Positions 26,844-34,523 of a DNA stretch of 64,000 nucleotides are shown here, piece by piece (within the stretch, counting starts at the first letter, position 1; every line of letters starts with the position of its first letter). The stretch comes from Sulfurirhabdus sp043759595. Lineage in GTDB: Bacteria; Pseudomonadota; Gammaproteobacteria; Burkholderiales; SMCO01. Made by a program: the position numbers and the translations under genes. The DNA is taken from assembly GCA_043759595.1 (NCBI GenBank), contig JAYVLG010000173.1:1-64000 (forward strand), in the 5' to 3' direction. Below the pieces are notes generated by a model that saw only the letters and a program-made list of their open reading frames with translations, ran no database searches and was not told the origin of the DNA.

Positions 26844-27338
26844 TCACATATCGTATTTGATTCGCTTGGACAAATCATCCGGCAACCAAGGTTTGATACT
26901 GACTGCTAAAGCTTCCAGAGGTGCACTAAACATCGCATTTTGCCAAAATCCCTGACGTGGAACAGCAGTAAGGCCAGCCAATAACACCAGCACCAACACA
27001 ATCAACAGCCCTCTTGCCAAGCCAAAAAAAGCGCCTAACCCTCTATCCATCATGCTCAACCCGATCGTTTTAACCAATTCAGACAAAGTAATAGTCAGCA
27101 GGCTCATCAGTAGCAACGTCACCAAAAACAAAATCACGAAAGCCGCTAAAAAACGAAGCGATTCGTCAGGAATGGCATTTGGCAGTATAGGCTCAAATTG
27201 CACTGAATAAATGTTCGCAATCCAGAAAGCGACAAACCAGGACAAAAGCGCTAAAACTTCTCGTACCATGCCTCGCATGAGGCTCAACAAAATAGAAAAG
27301 CCTATTATCAGTAATACTGAGTAATCGAATGCTGTCAT
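26844..27338 (-). CDS. cvpA: CvpA family inner-membrane protein
   Basis: A 164-residue protein with four hydrophobic helices and the family signature RGMVREVLALLSWFVAF near the N-terminus and DRGLGAFFGLARGLL in the second half. Known for colicin V production in E. coli and linked to envelope homeostasis; the molecular role remains unclear. It sits between the SPOR-domain gene and purF, as in most proteobacteria. Confidence 0.92.
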   Translation of the reverse strand: MTAFDYSVLLIIGFSILLSLMRGMVREVLALLSWFVAFWIANIYSVQFEPILPNAIPDESLRFLAAFVILFLVTLLLMSLLTITLSELVKTIGLSMMDRGLGAFFGLARGLLIVLVLVLLAGLTAVPRQGFWQNAMFSAPLEALAVSIKPWLPDDLSKRIKYDM

Positions 27339-27362
27339 ATCAACATCAGGTTAATAGATAAA

Positions 27363-28067
27363 TCACTCTTTCATTTCAGTAATAATACCATCCTGAATGC
27401 CCGAGGCTTTCAGTTTTTCCTGTAGCTTTTCTGCATCCTGGCGAGTAGCAAATGGTCCTGCTCGCACCCGCAGTTTTACTCCAGACGGTGTTTTAAGCGT
27501 TTCAGTGTAAAACTTTACGCCTATCGAGGAGAGTTTTGACTGCCTTTGCTTGGCATTGTCCAGATTTGAAAAGGCACCCAGCTGAACAACAAAACCTGAT
27601 GATGCCTTTGTGCCTGGCTCGGCCTTGTGAGCAGGCTCGGATTTATGCACAGGTTCGACCTTGTGCGCAGTTTCTGACTTATGAACCAATTCAGCTTTCA
27701 GCGGCTTGGCTTCGGCTTTTTGCACAGGTTTTGGTGCAGGTTTAGCTTCTTCTGCTTTTGCTGGTGAGGCTTGCGCTTTTGAAGGCACTACGGGTTCAGG
27801 TTCAGGAACAGGCGCTTGTGCCTCTGTGCTGGGGGGAGGCGCTTCAAGAGCCGGTTTATCTTGAGCAGGTACGGTATTTGACGAGAAGTCAGTTCCATCG
27901 CGGGAAGGAATGTGAATAGCGATATCCTGACTGACAGGCTTGGGTTCATTATCCAATACCATTGGCAAGAAAATAACAACTATCAGGACCAATGCAATGG
28001 CCCCGACTAAACGACGTCTTGCGCGCTTTTTCAGCTGAATTTCTTCATCAGTGATAGATTGAGCCAT
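27363..28067 (-). CDS. SPOR-domain cell-division protein (DedD-like)
   Basis: A 234-residue protein with a cytoplasmic N-terminus, one membrane helix at about 20-38 (VGAIALVLIVVIFLPMVL), a long Pro/Ala/Lys/Glu-rich periplasmic linker and a C-terminal SPOR domain (FVVQLGAFSNLDNAKQRQ to the end) that binds denuded peptidoglycan at the septum. The linker contains a short repeated unit built on HKSE or HKxEP (five copies). AGGGAT lies nine bases before the ATG at 28067. Location between folC and cvpA is the E. coli dedD position. Confidence 0.88.
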   Translation of the reverse strand: MAQSITDEEIQLKKRARRRLVGAIALVLIVVIFLPMVLDNEPKPVSQDIAIHIPSRDGTDFSSNTVPAQDKPALEAPPPSTEAQAPVPEPEPVVPSKAQASPAKAEEAKPAPKPVQKAEAKPLKAELVHKSETAHKVEPVHKSEPAHKAEPGTKASSGFVVQLGAFSNLDNAKQRQSKLSSIGVKFYTETLKTPSGVKLRVRAGPFATRQDAEKLQEKLKASGIQDGIITEMKE

Positions 28068-28134
28068 GTGTTTTACATCCCTGGTGGCCAATTATATTGA
28101 CCAAAAATATTAGTTTCAATGCCACATCAGCATG

Positions 28135-29406
28135 TTAAGTTAAATGCAATTCCCGAAGCGCGTCCGCTACCGAGTGAAATGAACCGAAAACGACAATTCT
28201 ATCATTTTCGGAGGCAAGGATACAGGCTCGACGATATGCAAAACCAACGGATTCATATTCCTCGGCCACTACATTGTCAATTTCCTTTCTCAGGACCTGT
28301 AGCAAATGCTGACCAGTTGTCCCGCGCATTTCCTTAATATCAGCCAATAACCAAGTGTTAATCTGTGCCTTTACTGCGTTTATTACACCTGCAATGTCCT
28401 TATCACCCAGCATGGCAAATACTGCTATCGTTTTACCTTCACAAGGCATGTTTTGTAAATTATCCGCAAGTGCCCTTGCTGCATGGGGATTATGCGCCAC
28501 ATCAAGAATAACAGCCGGTCTGCCTGGCCTGACTTGAAAACGCCCCATTAAACGCGTATCCAGCAAGCCGTTACGTATATTATTGGCCGTTACCGGCAAT
28601 CGGAACTTTAACTCATCAAGCGCGGTTAAAGAGGCAGAAGCATTAGCCAGCTGAAACTTTCCACGTAACACCGGATAAGGGAGTGCATGACGGCTTCCGC
28701 GAGGCCCATCAAACTGCCATTGGGTATCCAGCTGGGTAAAACCAAAATCACGACCAATTCGATATAACTTGGCACCGATGGTTTCAATTAACGCCTCAAC
28801 GACTATCGGCAAATCTGGTTCCGCGCAGATAACCGGTTTTCCAGCACGAACAATCCCCGCTTTTTCCAGGCCGATAGCTTCGCGCGTATCCCCCAGATAA
28901 TCCATATGATCCATATCGATACTGGTGATAATGGCACAATCTGCATCAAACACATTCACAGCGTCCAAACGACCACCAAGACCAACTTCGAGAATAGCGA
29001 CATCCACTTTCTGCTGAATAAAATGTTTGACAGCAGCAAGCGTCCCAAATTCAAAATAAGTAAGAGAAATATCGTTTCTGGCTACTTCAACCGCTGCAAA
29101 CGCATTGCACAAATCCACATCAGAAGCCTCCTCGCGCCCCACCCTTACTCTTTCGTTGTAGCGCAACAAATGGGGTGATGTATAACATCCAACGCGAAAA
29201 CCAGCATCACTCAAAATAGCTTCCAACATGGCACAGGTGGACCCTTTACCATTGGTTCCACTCACTGTAATCACTGGAAAAACGGGATCAAGCTGCATTG
29301 CCCGCTTCACTTTTGCTACACGGTCAAGACCAAGCTCAATGGTTTTTGGATGCAGTTGCTCCAGATAGGACAACCAATCAGGAAGTGCCTTGAATTCTGG
29401 CTTCAC
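28135..29406 (-). CDS. folC: Folylpolyglutamate / dihydrofolate synthase
   Basis: A 423-residue Mur-ligase-family enzyme that makes dihydrofolate and adds glutamates to folates. The ATP loop is GTNGKGST at 50-57. Further landmarks are YTSPHLLRYNERVRV, GLGGRLDAVN and DVAHNPHAARAL. Length fits the bifunctional FolC. It lies 21 bases after accD in the trp-acc-fol run. Confidence 0.95.
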   Translation of the reverse strand: MKPEFKALPDWLSYLEQLHPKTIELGLDRVAKVKRAMQLDPVFPVITVSGTNGKGSTCAMLEAILSDAGFRVGCYTSPHLLRYNERVRVGREEASDVDLCNAFAAVEVARNDISLTYFEFGTLAAVKHFIQQKVDVAILEVGLGGRLDAVNVFDADCAIITSIDMDHMDYLGDTREAIGLEKAGIVRAGKPVICAEPDLPIVVEALIETIGAKLYRIGRDFGFTQLDTQWQFDGPRGSRHALPYPVLRGKFQLANASASLTALDELKFRLPVTANNIRNGLLDTRLMGRFQVRPGRPAVILDVAHNPHAARALADNLQNMPCEGKTIAVFAMLGDKDIAGVINAVKAQINTWLLADIKEMRGTTGQHLLQVLRKEIDNVVAEEYESVGFAYRRACILASENDRIVVFGSFHSVADALRELHLT

Positions 29407-29427
29407 AAGAAGATGATAATCAAAAAA

Positions 29428-30294
29428 TTAGGCAACTCTTGGTACTTTCAACATCATGGTGAGCAAATTAGCCAATTTGGCACGCATTTCGCGGCGATCC
29501 ACAATCATATCAATTGCACCATGCTCTAACAAAAATTCAGCCCGTTGAAAACCATCAGGCAATGTCTCACGCACGGTTTGTTCAATCACACGAGGACCAG
29601 CAAAGCCGATTAAAGCACGGGGTTCCGCAATGATCACATCACCCAGCATAGCGAAGCTGGCCGAAACACCACCCATGGTCGGATCGGTTAATACTGAAAT
29701 GAAAGGTAGTTTTTCCTGTGCCAGCTGCGTCAGTGCCGCACTGGTTTTGGCCATCTGCATTAAGGAATACAGGCCTTCCTGCATGCGGGCCCCCCCACTC
29801 GCCGAGAAGCAGACAAAAGGGAGTTTATGTTCTACACATACCTGGACAGCACGTACAAAACGCTCCCCAACAACAGAACCCATTGAGCCGCCCATGAATT
29901 TGAACTCAAATGCAGCAGCAACCAGGGGGACGTTTTCAACACTGCCCTGCATGACTATGAGAGCATCTGATTCTTCCGTATCCTTTTGCGCTGCACTTAA
30001 ACGATCTGAGTAACGCTTGCTGTCTTTGAATTTAAGCACATCAACCGGTAATACTTCTGCGCCAATTTCATAACGGCCTTCAGGATCAAGCAACATATCC
30101 AGCCTGTTACGACCTGTTAAACGGTTATGGTGGTCACACTTGGGGCAAACCTCCAGATTTTTTTCCAGATCGGCGCGATATAGCACAGATTCACAGGTTG
30201 GGCATTTATTCCATAAACCTTCTGGAACAACTTTTTTGGCGCCACTGATCTTGCGCTTTATTTTTGGGGGTAATAATTTTTGGAACCAGCTCAT
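29428..30294 (-). CDS. accD: Acetyl-CoA carboxylase carboxyltransferase beta subunit
   Basis: A 288-residue subunit that, with AccA, moves carboxyl from biotin to acetyl-CoA in fatty acid synthesis. The N-terminal zinc ribbon is complete (Cys31, 34, 50 and 53). The crotonase-fold core contains SASGGARMQEG and the oxyanion region FAGPRVIEQT. It follows trpA by 39 bases, the order seen in most betaproteobacteria. Confidence 0.96.
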   Translation of the reverse strand: MSWFQKLLPPKIKRKISGAKKVVPEGLWNKCPTCESVLYRADLEKNLEVCPKCDHHNRLTGRNRLDMLLDPEGRYEIGAEVLPVDVLKFKDSKRYSDRLSAAQKDTEESDALIVMQGSVENVPLVAAAFEFKFMGGSMGSVVGERFVRAVQVCVEHKLPFVCFSASGGARMQEGLYSLMQMAKTSAALTQLAQEKLPFISVLTDPTMGGVSASFAMLGDVIIAEPRALIGFAGPRVIEQTVRETLPDGFQRAEFLLEHGAIDMIVDRREMRAKLANLLTMMLKVPRVA

Positions 30295-30333
30295 AATTTA
30301 TTCCTTAATCCATGCCATTAATTTCATGGGTTA

Positions 30334-31134
30334 CTATTTTTCATCCATTGCAGTGCGAATATCCCTGAGCAATGTGGAAACATTTTCCAGCAGCTTTTCT
30401 TTAGGGGACGCTTCAATTTCCTGAATAATACGGCTGCCAATAACCACGGCATCAGCAAAAGCAGCAATTGCCTTTGCGGTTGCTGCATCACGAATACCAA
30501 AACCAACACCCACTGGCAAACCTGAAGCAGCTTGAATTTCCGGAATTTTTTTGCCCACTGCTTCCAGATCCAGATTTGCCGAACCGGTTACACCCTTAAG
30601 CGAAACGTAGTATAAAAAGCCACGAGCCATCTTCGCTACCAGTTTAAAACGCGCATCCGGTGTTGTAGGGGACAACAGGAAAATCGGATCAAGGCCGTTT
30701 TGATAAAGCAATGTAACAAAATCAGCACTTTCTTCTGGCGGATAATCAACTGTCAACACGCCGTCTACGCCAGCCAATGCAGCTTGCTTTGCAAATTCAG
30801 CCTGCCCCATCCGTTCTATCGGATTAGCGTAACCCATCAGCACAACTGGCGTGGTCATATTGGTTTTACGAAACTCAACCACAAAGCCCAATACATCTTT
30901 TAACCCAGTCCCGTACTTCAAGGCCCTTTCACTAGAGCGCTGAATGGTGGGACCATCGGCCATAGGGTCAGAAAAAGGCACGCCAAGTTCCAAAATATCC
31001 GCGCCAGACGCTACCATCGCATGCATTAATGGCACCGTAATTGACGGTTCTGGATCACCCGATGTAATAAAAGGAATCAGCGCTTTACGCCCTTGCGCTT
31101 TTAACTGCTTAAAAGTTGTTTCGATACGAGACAT
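30334..31134 (-). CDS. trpA: Tryptophan synthase alpha subunit
   Basis: A 266-residue TIM-barrel that cleaves indole-3-glycerol phosphate. The catalytic pair is at the same numbers as in E. coli: Glu49 in LELGVPFSDP and Asp60 in MADGPTIQ. The phosphate site GVGFGIRDA is present. Its start is seven bases after the trpB stop, so the two subunits are coupled. Confidence 0.97.
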   Translation of the reverse strand: MSRIETTFKQLKAQGRKALIPFITSGDPEPSITVPLMHAMVASGADILELGVPFSDPMADGPTIQRSSERALKYGTGLKDVLGFVVEFRKTNMTTPVVLMGYANPIERMGQAEFAKQAALAGVDGVLTVDYPPEESADFVTLLYQNGLDPIFLLSPTTPDARFKLVAKMARGFLYYVSLKGVTGSANLDLEAVGKKIPEIQAASGLPVGVGFGIRDAATAKAIAAFADAVVIGSRIIQEIEASPKEKLLENVSTLLRDIRTAMDEK

Positions 31135-31141
31135 GATTTTC

Positions 31142-32341
31142 CTAAAACTTGAGGCCAGACAACTCAGCCACTGTTGCCATATCTTTATCTCCCCGACCAG
31201 AGAGATTGACCAGCAAAATCTGGTCCTTTTTCATGGTCGGTGCTATTTTGGCAGCATGGGCCAGAGCATGACTGGACTCAAGCGCCGGTATAATACCTTC
31301 AAAATGGCACAGATCATGGAATGCCTGAAGTGCTTCATTATCAGTGACCGTAACATACTCTGCACGACCGCTGTCTTTCAGATACGAATGTTCCGGGCCA
31401 ACGCCCGGATAATCCAGGCCGGCAGAAATAGAATGTGTTTCAATAATCTGGCCATTATCATCCTGCATAAGATAAGTACGATTTCCATGCAGAACGCCTG
31501 GTGTGCCCGCAGATAACGGTGCAGCATGCTTACCACTGTTTAAACCTAACCCACCGGCTTCCACACCGATCAATCGCACATCCGCCTCTTCAATGTACGG
31601 GTAAAACAGCCCAATTGCATTAGAACCACCTCCTACACAGGCAATTAACGCATCTGGCTGACGCCCGGCAATCTCGACCATCTGAAGTTTGGCTTCCTGA
31701 CCGATCACTGCCTGAAAATCCCTTACCATCATCGGATAAGGATGAGGACCAGCAGCTGTGCCAATAATATAAAAGGTGTTTTCAACATTCGTTACCCAAT
31801 CGCGCATTGCTTCGTTCAGTGCATCTTTCAATGTTTTGGAACCGCTTTCAACAGGCACAACAGTTGCACCGAGCAGTTTCATGCGATAAACGTTACTGGC
31901 CTGACGTTTGATGTCTTCAGAGCCCATATACACAACGCATTCCAAACCATAGCGCGCTGCCACTGTTGCGCTCGCTACACCATGCTGACCAGCTCCGGTT
32001 TCTGCTATCACGCGAGGCTTACCCATTCGGCGCGCCAAAAGCGCTTGCCCGACAGTATTATTGATCTTGTGTGCACCAGTGTGGTTCAAATCCTCTCGCT
32101 TAAGATAAATCTGTGCCCCACTCAATTCTTCAGACCAGCGTTTTGCGTGATAAATGGGGCTCGGACGCCCAACATAATGCTTTAGCTCACGCGCAAATTC
32201 AGCTTGAAATTCAGCATCTTTGGCAAAATACTCATATTGCAATCTGAGTTCATCCAGCGCCTTAACCAAGGTTTCAGCAACAAAAATACCACCATAGGGA
32301 CCAAAATGGCCCTTTTCATCCGGCTTATCATACATCTGCAT
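31142..32341 (-). CDS. trpB: Tryptophan synthase beta subunit
   Basis: A 399-residue PLP enzyme that condenses indole with serine. The PLP lysine is in NHTGAHKINN (residue 92), and the phosphate-binding GGGSNAIG is intact. The ATG at 32341 has AAGGAG six bases upstream; a GTG directly before it is in frame but too close to the ribosome site. The start overlaps the trpF stop region by 14 bases. Length fits the standard TrpB1 type. Confidence 0.97.
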   Translation of the reverse strand: MQMYDKPDEKGHFGPYGGIFVAETLVKALDELRLQYEYFAKDAEFQAEFARELKHYVGRPSPIYHAKRWSEELSGAQIYLKREDLNHTGAHKINNTVGQALLARRMGKPRVIAETGAGQHGVASATVAARYGLECVVYMGSEDIKRQASNVYRMKLLGATVVPVESGSKTLKDALNEAMRDWVTNVENTFYIIGTAAGPHPYPMMVRDFQAVIGQEAKLQMVEIAGRQPDALIACVGGGSNAIGLFYPYIEEADVRLIGVEAGGLGLNSGKHAAPLSAGTPGVLHGNRTYLMQDDNGQIIETHSISAGLDYPGVGPEHSYLKDSGRAEYVTVTDNEALQAFHDLCHFEGIIPALESSHALAHAAKIAPTMKKDQILLVNLSGRGDKDMATVAELSGLKF

Positions 32342-32951
32342 CACGCACTCCTTTCATAAACGCAGTCATTTGAGCTGCGTCCTTAATCCCTTTTGAGGCT
32401 TCTACCCCGCTGCTCACATCTACCGCCCAGGGTCTGACATGTCGTATTGCAGCAATCACGTTATCTGCGTTCAACCCACCCGAAAGCACAACGGGTAAGG
32501 ATAATTGATCTGGAATCAAGCTCCAGTCAAAGCTTTGCCCTGTCCCGCCATGAGTGCCTTCAACAAATGCATCCAGCAACAAACCCTTGGCGCCCGAATA
32601 AGCCAGGGCGTATTGTACCAAATCTATACCCGGTTTGACTCGAACTGCTTTCAGATAAGGCAGGCCAAACTGTTCACAGAATTCAGGGGGTTCTTCTCCG
32701 TGAAATTGCAACAAATCCAGTCTGACACGACCAATAATATCCAGCACATCCTCAGACGATGGATTCACGAAAAGACCTACATTTGTAATAAATGGCGGTA
32801 ATTTTTGAAGGATGCTATCAGCTTGATCAGAAGTCACAAAACGAGGACTTTTGGGGTAAAACACCAGGCCAATTGCATCCGCACCAACTTCAGCAGCAAA
32901 TAGCCCGTCTTGAACACGCGTTATGCCACAAATTTTAACTCGGGTTTGCAT
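32328..32951 (-). CDS. trpF: Phosphoribosylanthranilate isomerase
   Basis: A 207-residue TIM-barrel for the third step of tryptophan synthesis. Catalytic Cys8 is in KICGITR, and the catalytic Asp is in LLDAFVEGTHGGTGQ. The phosphate-binding LSGGLNADNV is present. It is a separate gene, not fused to trpC. It heads the trpFBA-accD run, 120 bases after truA, with no recognisable trp leader peptide or attenuator before it. Confidence 0.96.
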   Translation of the reverse strand: MQTRVKICGITRVQDGLFAAEVGADAIGLVFYPKSPRFVTSDQADSILQKLPPFITNVGLFVNPSSEDVLDIIGRVRLDLLQFHGEEPPEFCEQFGLPYLKAVRVKPGIDLVQYALAYSGAKGLLLDAFVEGTHGGTGQSFDWSLIPDQLSLPVVLSGGLNADNVIAAIRHVRPWAVDVSSGVEASKGIKDAAQMTAFMKGVRDADV

Positions 32952-33071
32952 AATTCTCCGGCTATGGGACGTTTTATAGTACGTTGAATGTGCGCATTTC
33001 AGAAATTACCCTGTTTCCTTCAATCCATTCTGAAAAATTGCAGCGTTACTGAAAAACACTAAAAACAGCGA

Positions 33072-33854
33072 TTATGCCAGTAACAGGTGAGGGTTGGCGA
33101 ATTCTGGCAATTGAAATTTAGGATCGTAGGCTATTTTTGCGAGATATAAACCATCAGGTGCGAATGTTGGAGCAGCTTTTGTACGGTCGGTACATTCAAG
33201 CAGCACTTTCATCCAGGAAGGCGCTTGCTTGCCATTTCCAACATAAATCAGACTTCCCACTATGTTGCGCACCATATGATGCAAAAAGGCATTTGCACAT
33301 AGATCAAAAATAAAATAGTTTCCTTGCTGGACTATTTCAAGCTTGCGCAAATTTTTAACCGGGGATTTAGCCTGGCATTCAGCTGCACGGAAAGCACTAA
33401 AATTATGCTCACCTATCAACAAGTTTGCCGCTTCCTGCATTTTTACAATATCGAGAGGTGCATGATACCACCCTACCTTCCCCTGAAGAATTGCAGGCCG
33501 CACTGGCTGATTGAGTAATATATAACGGTAACAACGATCCATCGCACTGAAACGCGCGTGAAACTCATCGGGTACGCATTGCATCCATTGAATGGAAACA
33601 GATTTGGGTAACAAAGCATTTACACCACGAACCCAGGCTGTATCAGCGCGAACAACGTCAGTCTCAAAGTGAACAACCTGTGCAAATGCATGCACACCTG
33701 TATCTGTTCGTCCTGCCGTAATCACCCGAATCGGGTGGCAAGCAATTTGTGAAAGAGCCTGCTCAAGGATATCCTGTACACCACACCCAGAAGGCTGACT
33801 TTGCCAGCCACAGAAATGGCTCCCGTCATATTCCATTCCAAGTGCAATCCTCAC
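33072..33854 (-). CDS. truA: tRNA pseudouridine(38-40) synthase
   Basis: A 260-residue enzyme that isomerises uridines in the anticodon arm. The catalytic aspartate is D51 in AGRTDTGVHAFAQV, and the early YDGSHFCGWQSQ and late FLHHMVRNIVGSL segments are typical. Its ATG overlaps the stop of the EcfT-like gene by four bases (33851-33854). Confidence 0.96.
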   Translation of the reverse strand: MRIALGMEYDGSHFCGWQSQPSGCGVQDILEQALSQIACHPIRVITAGRTDTGVHAFAQVVHFETDVVRADTAWVRGVNALLPKSVSIQWMQCVPDEFHARFSAMDRCYRYILLNQPVRPAILQGKVGWYHAPLDIVKMQEAANLLIGEHNFSAFRAAECQAKSPVKNLRKLEIVQQGNYFIFDLCANAFLHHMVRNIVGSLIYVGNGKQAPSWMKVLLECTDRTKAAPTFAPDGLYLAKIAYDPKFQLPEFANPHLLLA

Positions 33855-34489
33855 AGTCTCAACAATCCTAAAACCAGCACCACAACACTTGCCAAAGCCA
33901 CCAAATCACTTAAATTAAACCGGTCAAGCGTCAGAATCAATTCCTCATTTTTAATAAGGGCGCTTTCCGACGTTTCGAAAACATCGCGCCACGACTTTTT
34001 GCAACCCAGCTGTACTGACTGATCTGCATATTGCAATGTTAACCAGATGCGTACAGCTATCTTATCGACATTGATACCTAAATATTTAAGTGGCATCATC
34101 AGTATATACAGCCCACTTAACAAGTCACTTCGGGGCGTAGTTCGAAACAATAGCGCGAGGCCTGCGAGCAATAGAAAAAGTCTCCATGCCTGCACACAAC
34201 CTAATTGCAATCCCTCTAAACTCGGGCTAAAAATTCCGGCCTCAGGGTAGATTAATTCACCAGGTGTGGCATATCCATAAATCAATAATAGTGAAATGAG
34301 AAGATAACGAGTTCGACGAATCAAGCGAGAAAATTCATTGGCTTTGAAATAGATCAGGAACACCAGCATGAACACACTTAAAATCAGCAAAGACAGTGGT
34401 TGCATCCATTGAGTAAAAATCGCCAGAAACAACCACATAACAATCTTGGTTGCAGCATGGAGTGAGATTTGAAGCACCTGAATATTCAT
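33851..34489 (-). CDS. CbiQ/EcfT-like transmembrane protein
   Basis: A 212-residue inner-membrane protein with about five hydrophobic helices, a short cytoplasmic turn RLIRRTRY, and a late amphipathic region (LGCKKSWRDVF) where EcfT proteins have their coupling helices. It resembles the CbiQ/EcfT transmembrane component of energy-coupling-factor vitamin or metal transporters. No A or S component is nearby, and the usual Ala-Arg-Gly coupling motifs are not clear, so activity as a transporter is unproven. It starts two bases after a perfect hairpin and is coupled to truA. Confidence 0.65.
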   Translation of the reverse strand: MNIQVLQISLHAATKIVMWLFLAIFTQWMQPLSLLILSVFMLVFLIYFKANEFSRLIRRTRYLLISLLLIYGYATPGELIYPEAGIFSPSLEGLQLGCVQAWRLFLLLAGLALLFRTTPRSDLLSGLYILMMPLKYLGINVDKIAVRIWLTLQYADQSVQLGCKKSWRDVFETSESALIKNEELILTLDRFNLSDLVALASVVVLVLGLLRL

Positions 34490-34491
34490 AG

Positions 34492-34515
34492 CTGGCTACC
34501 CGAACGGGTAGCCAG
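34492..34515 (-). promoter_or_regulatory. Perfect hairpin abutting the ecfT-like start codon
   Basis: CTGGCTACCCG (34492-34502) and CGGGTAGCCAG (34505-34515) are exact complements with a two-base centre, so the practical loop is about six to eight bases. On the minus strand the stem ends two bases before the ATG at 34489. The only purine-rich ribosome-site-like sequence (GGGTAG) is inside the stem. It has no T tract and lies between fimV and the EcfT-like gene, so it may be a weak terminator or a translation-limiting structure. Confidence 0.6.
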
Positions 34516-34523
34516 GCAAAAAA

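Noticed and set aside
32952..33071. trp leader peptide or attenuator before trpF
   Set aside because: No short frame with tandem Trp codons and no terminator hairpin could be found in the spacer.
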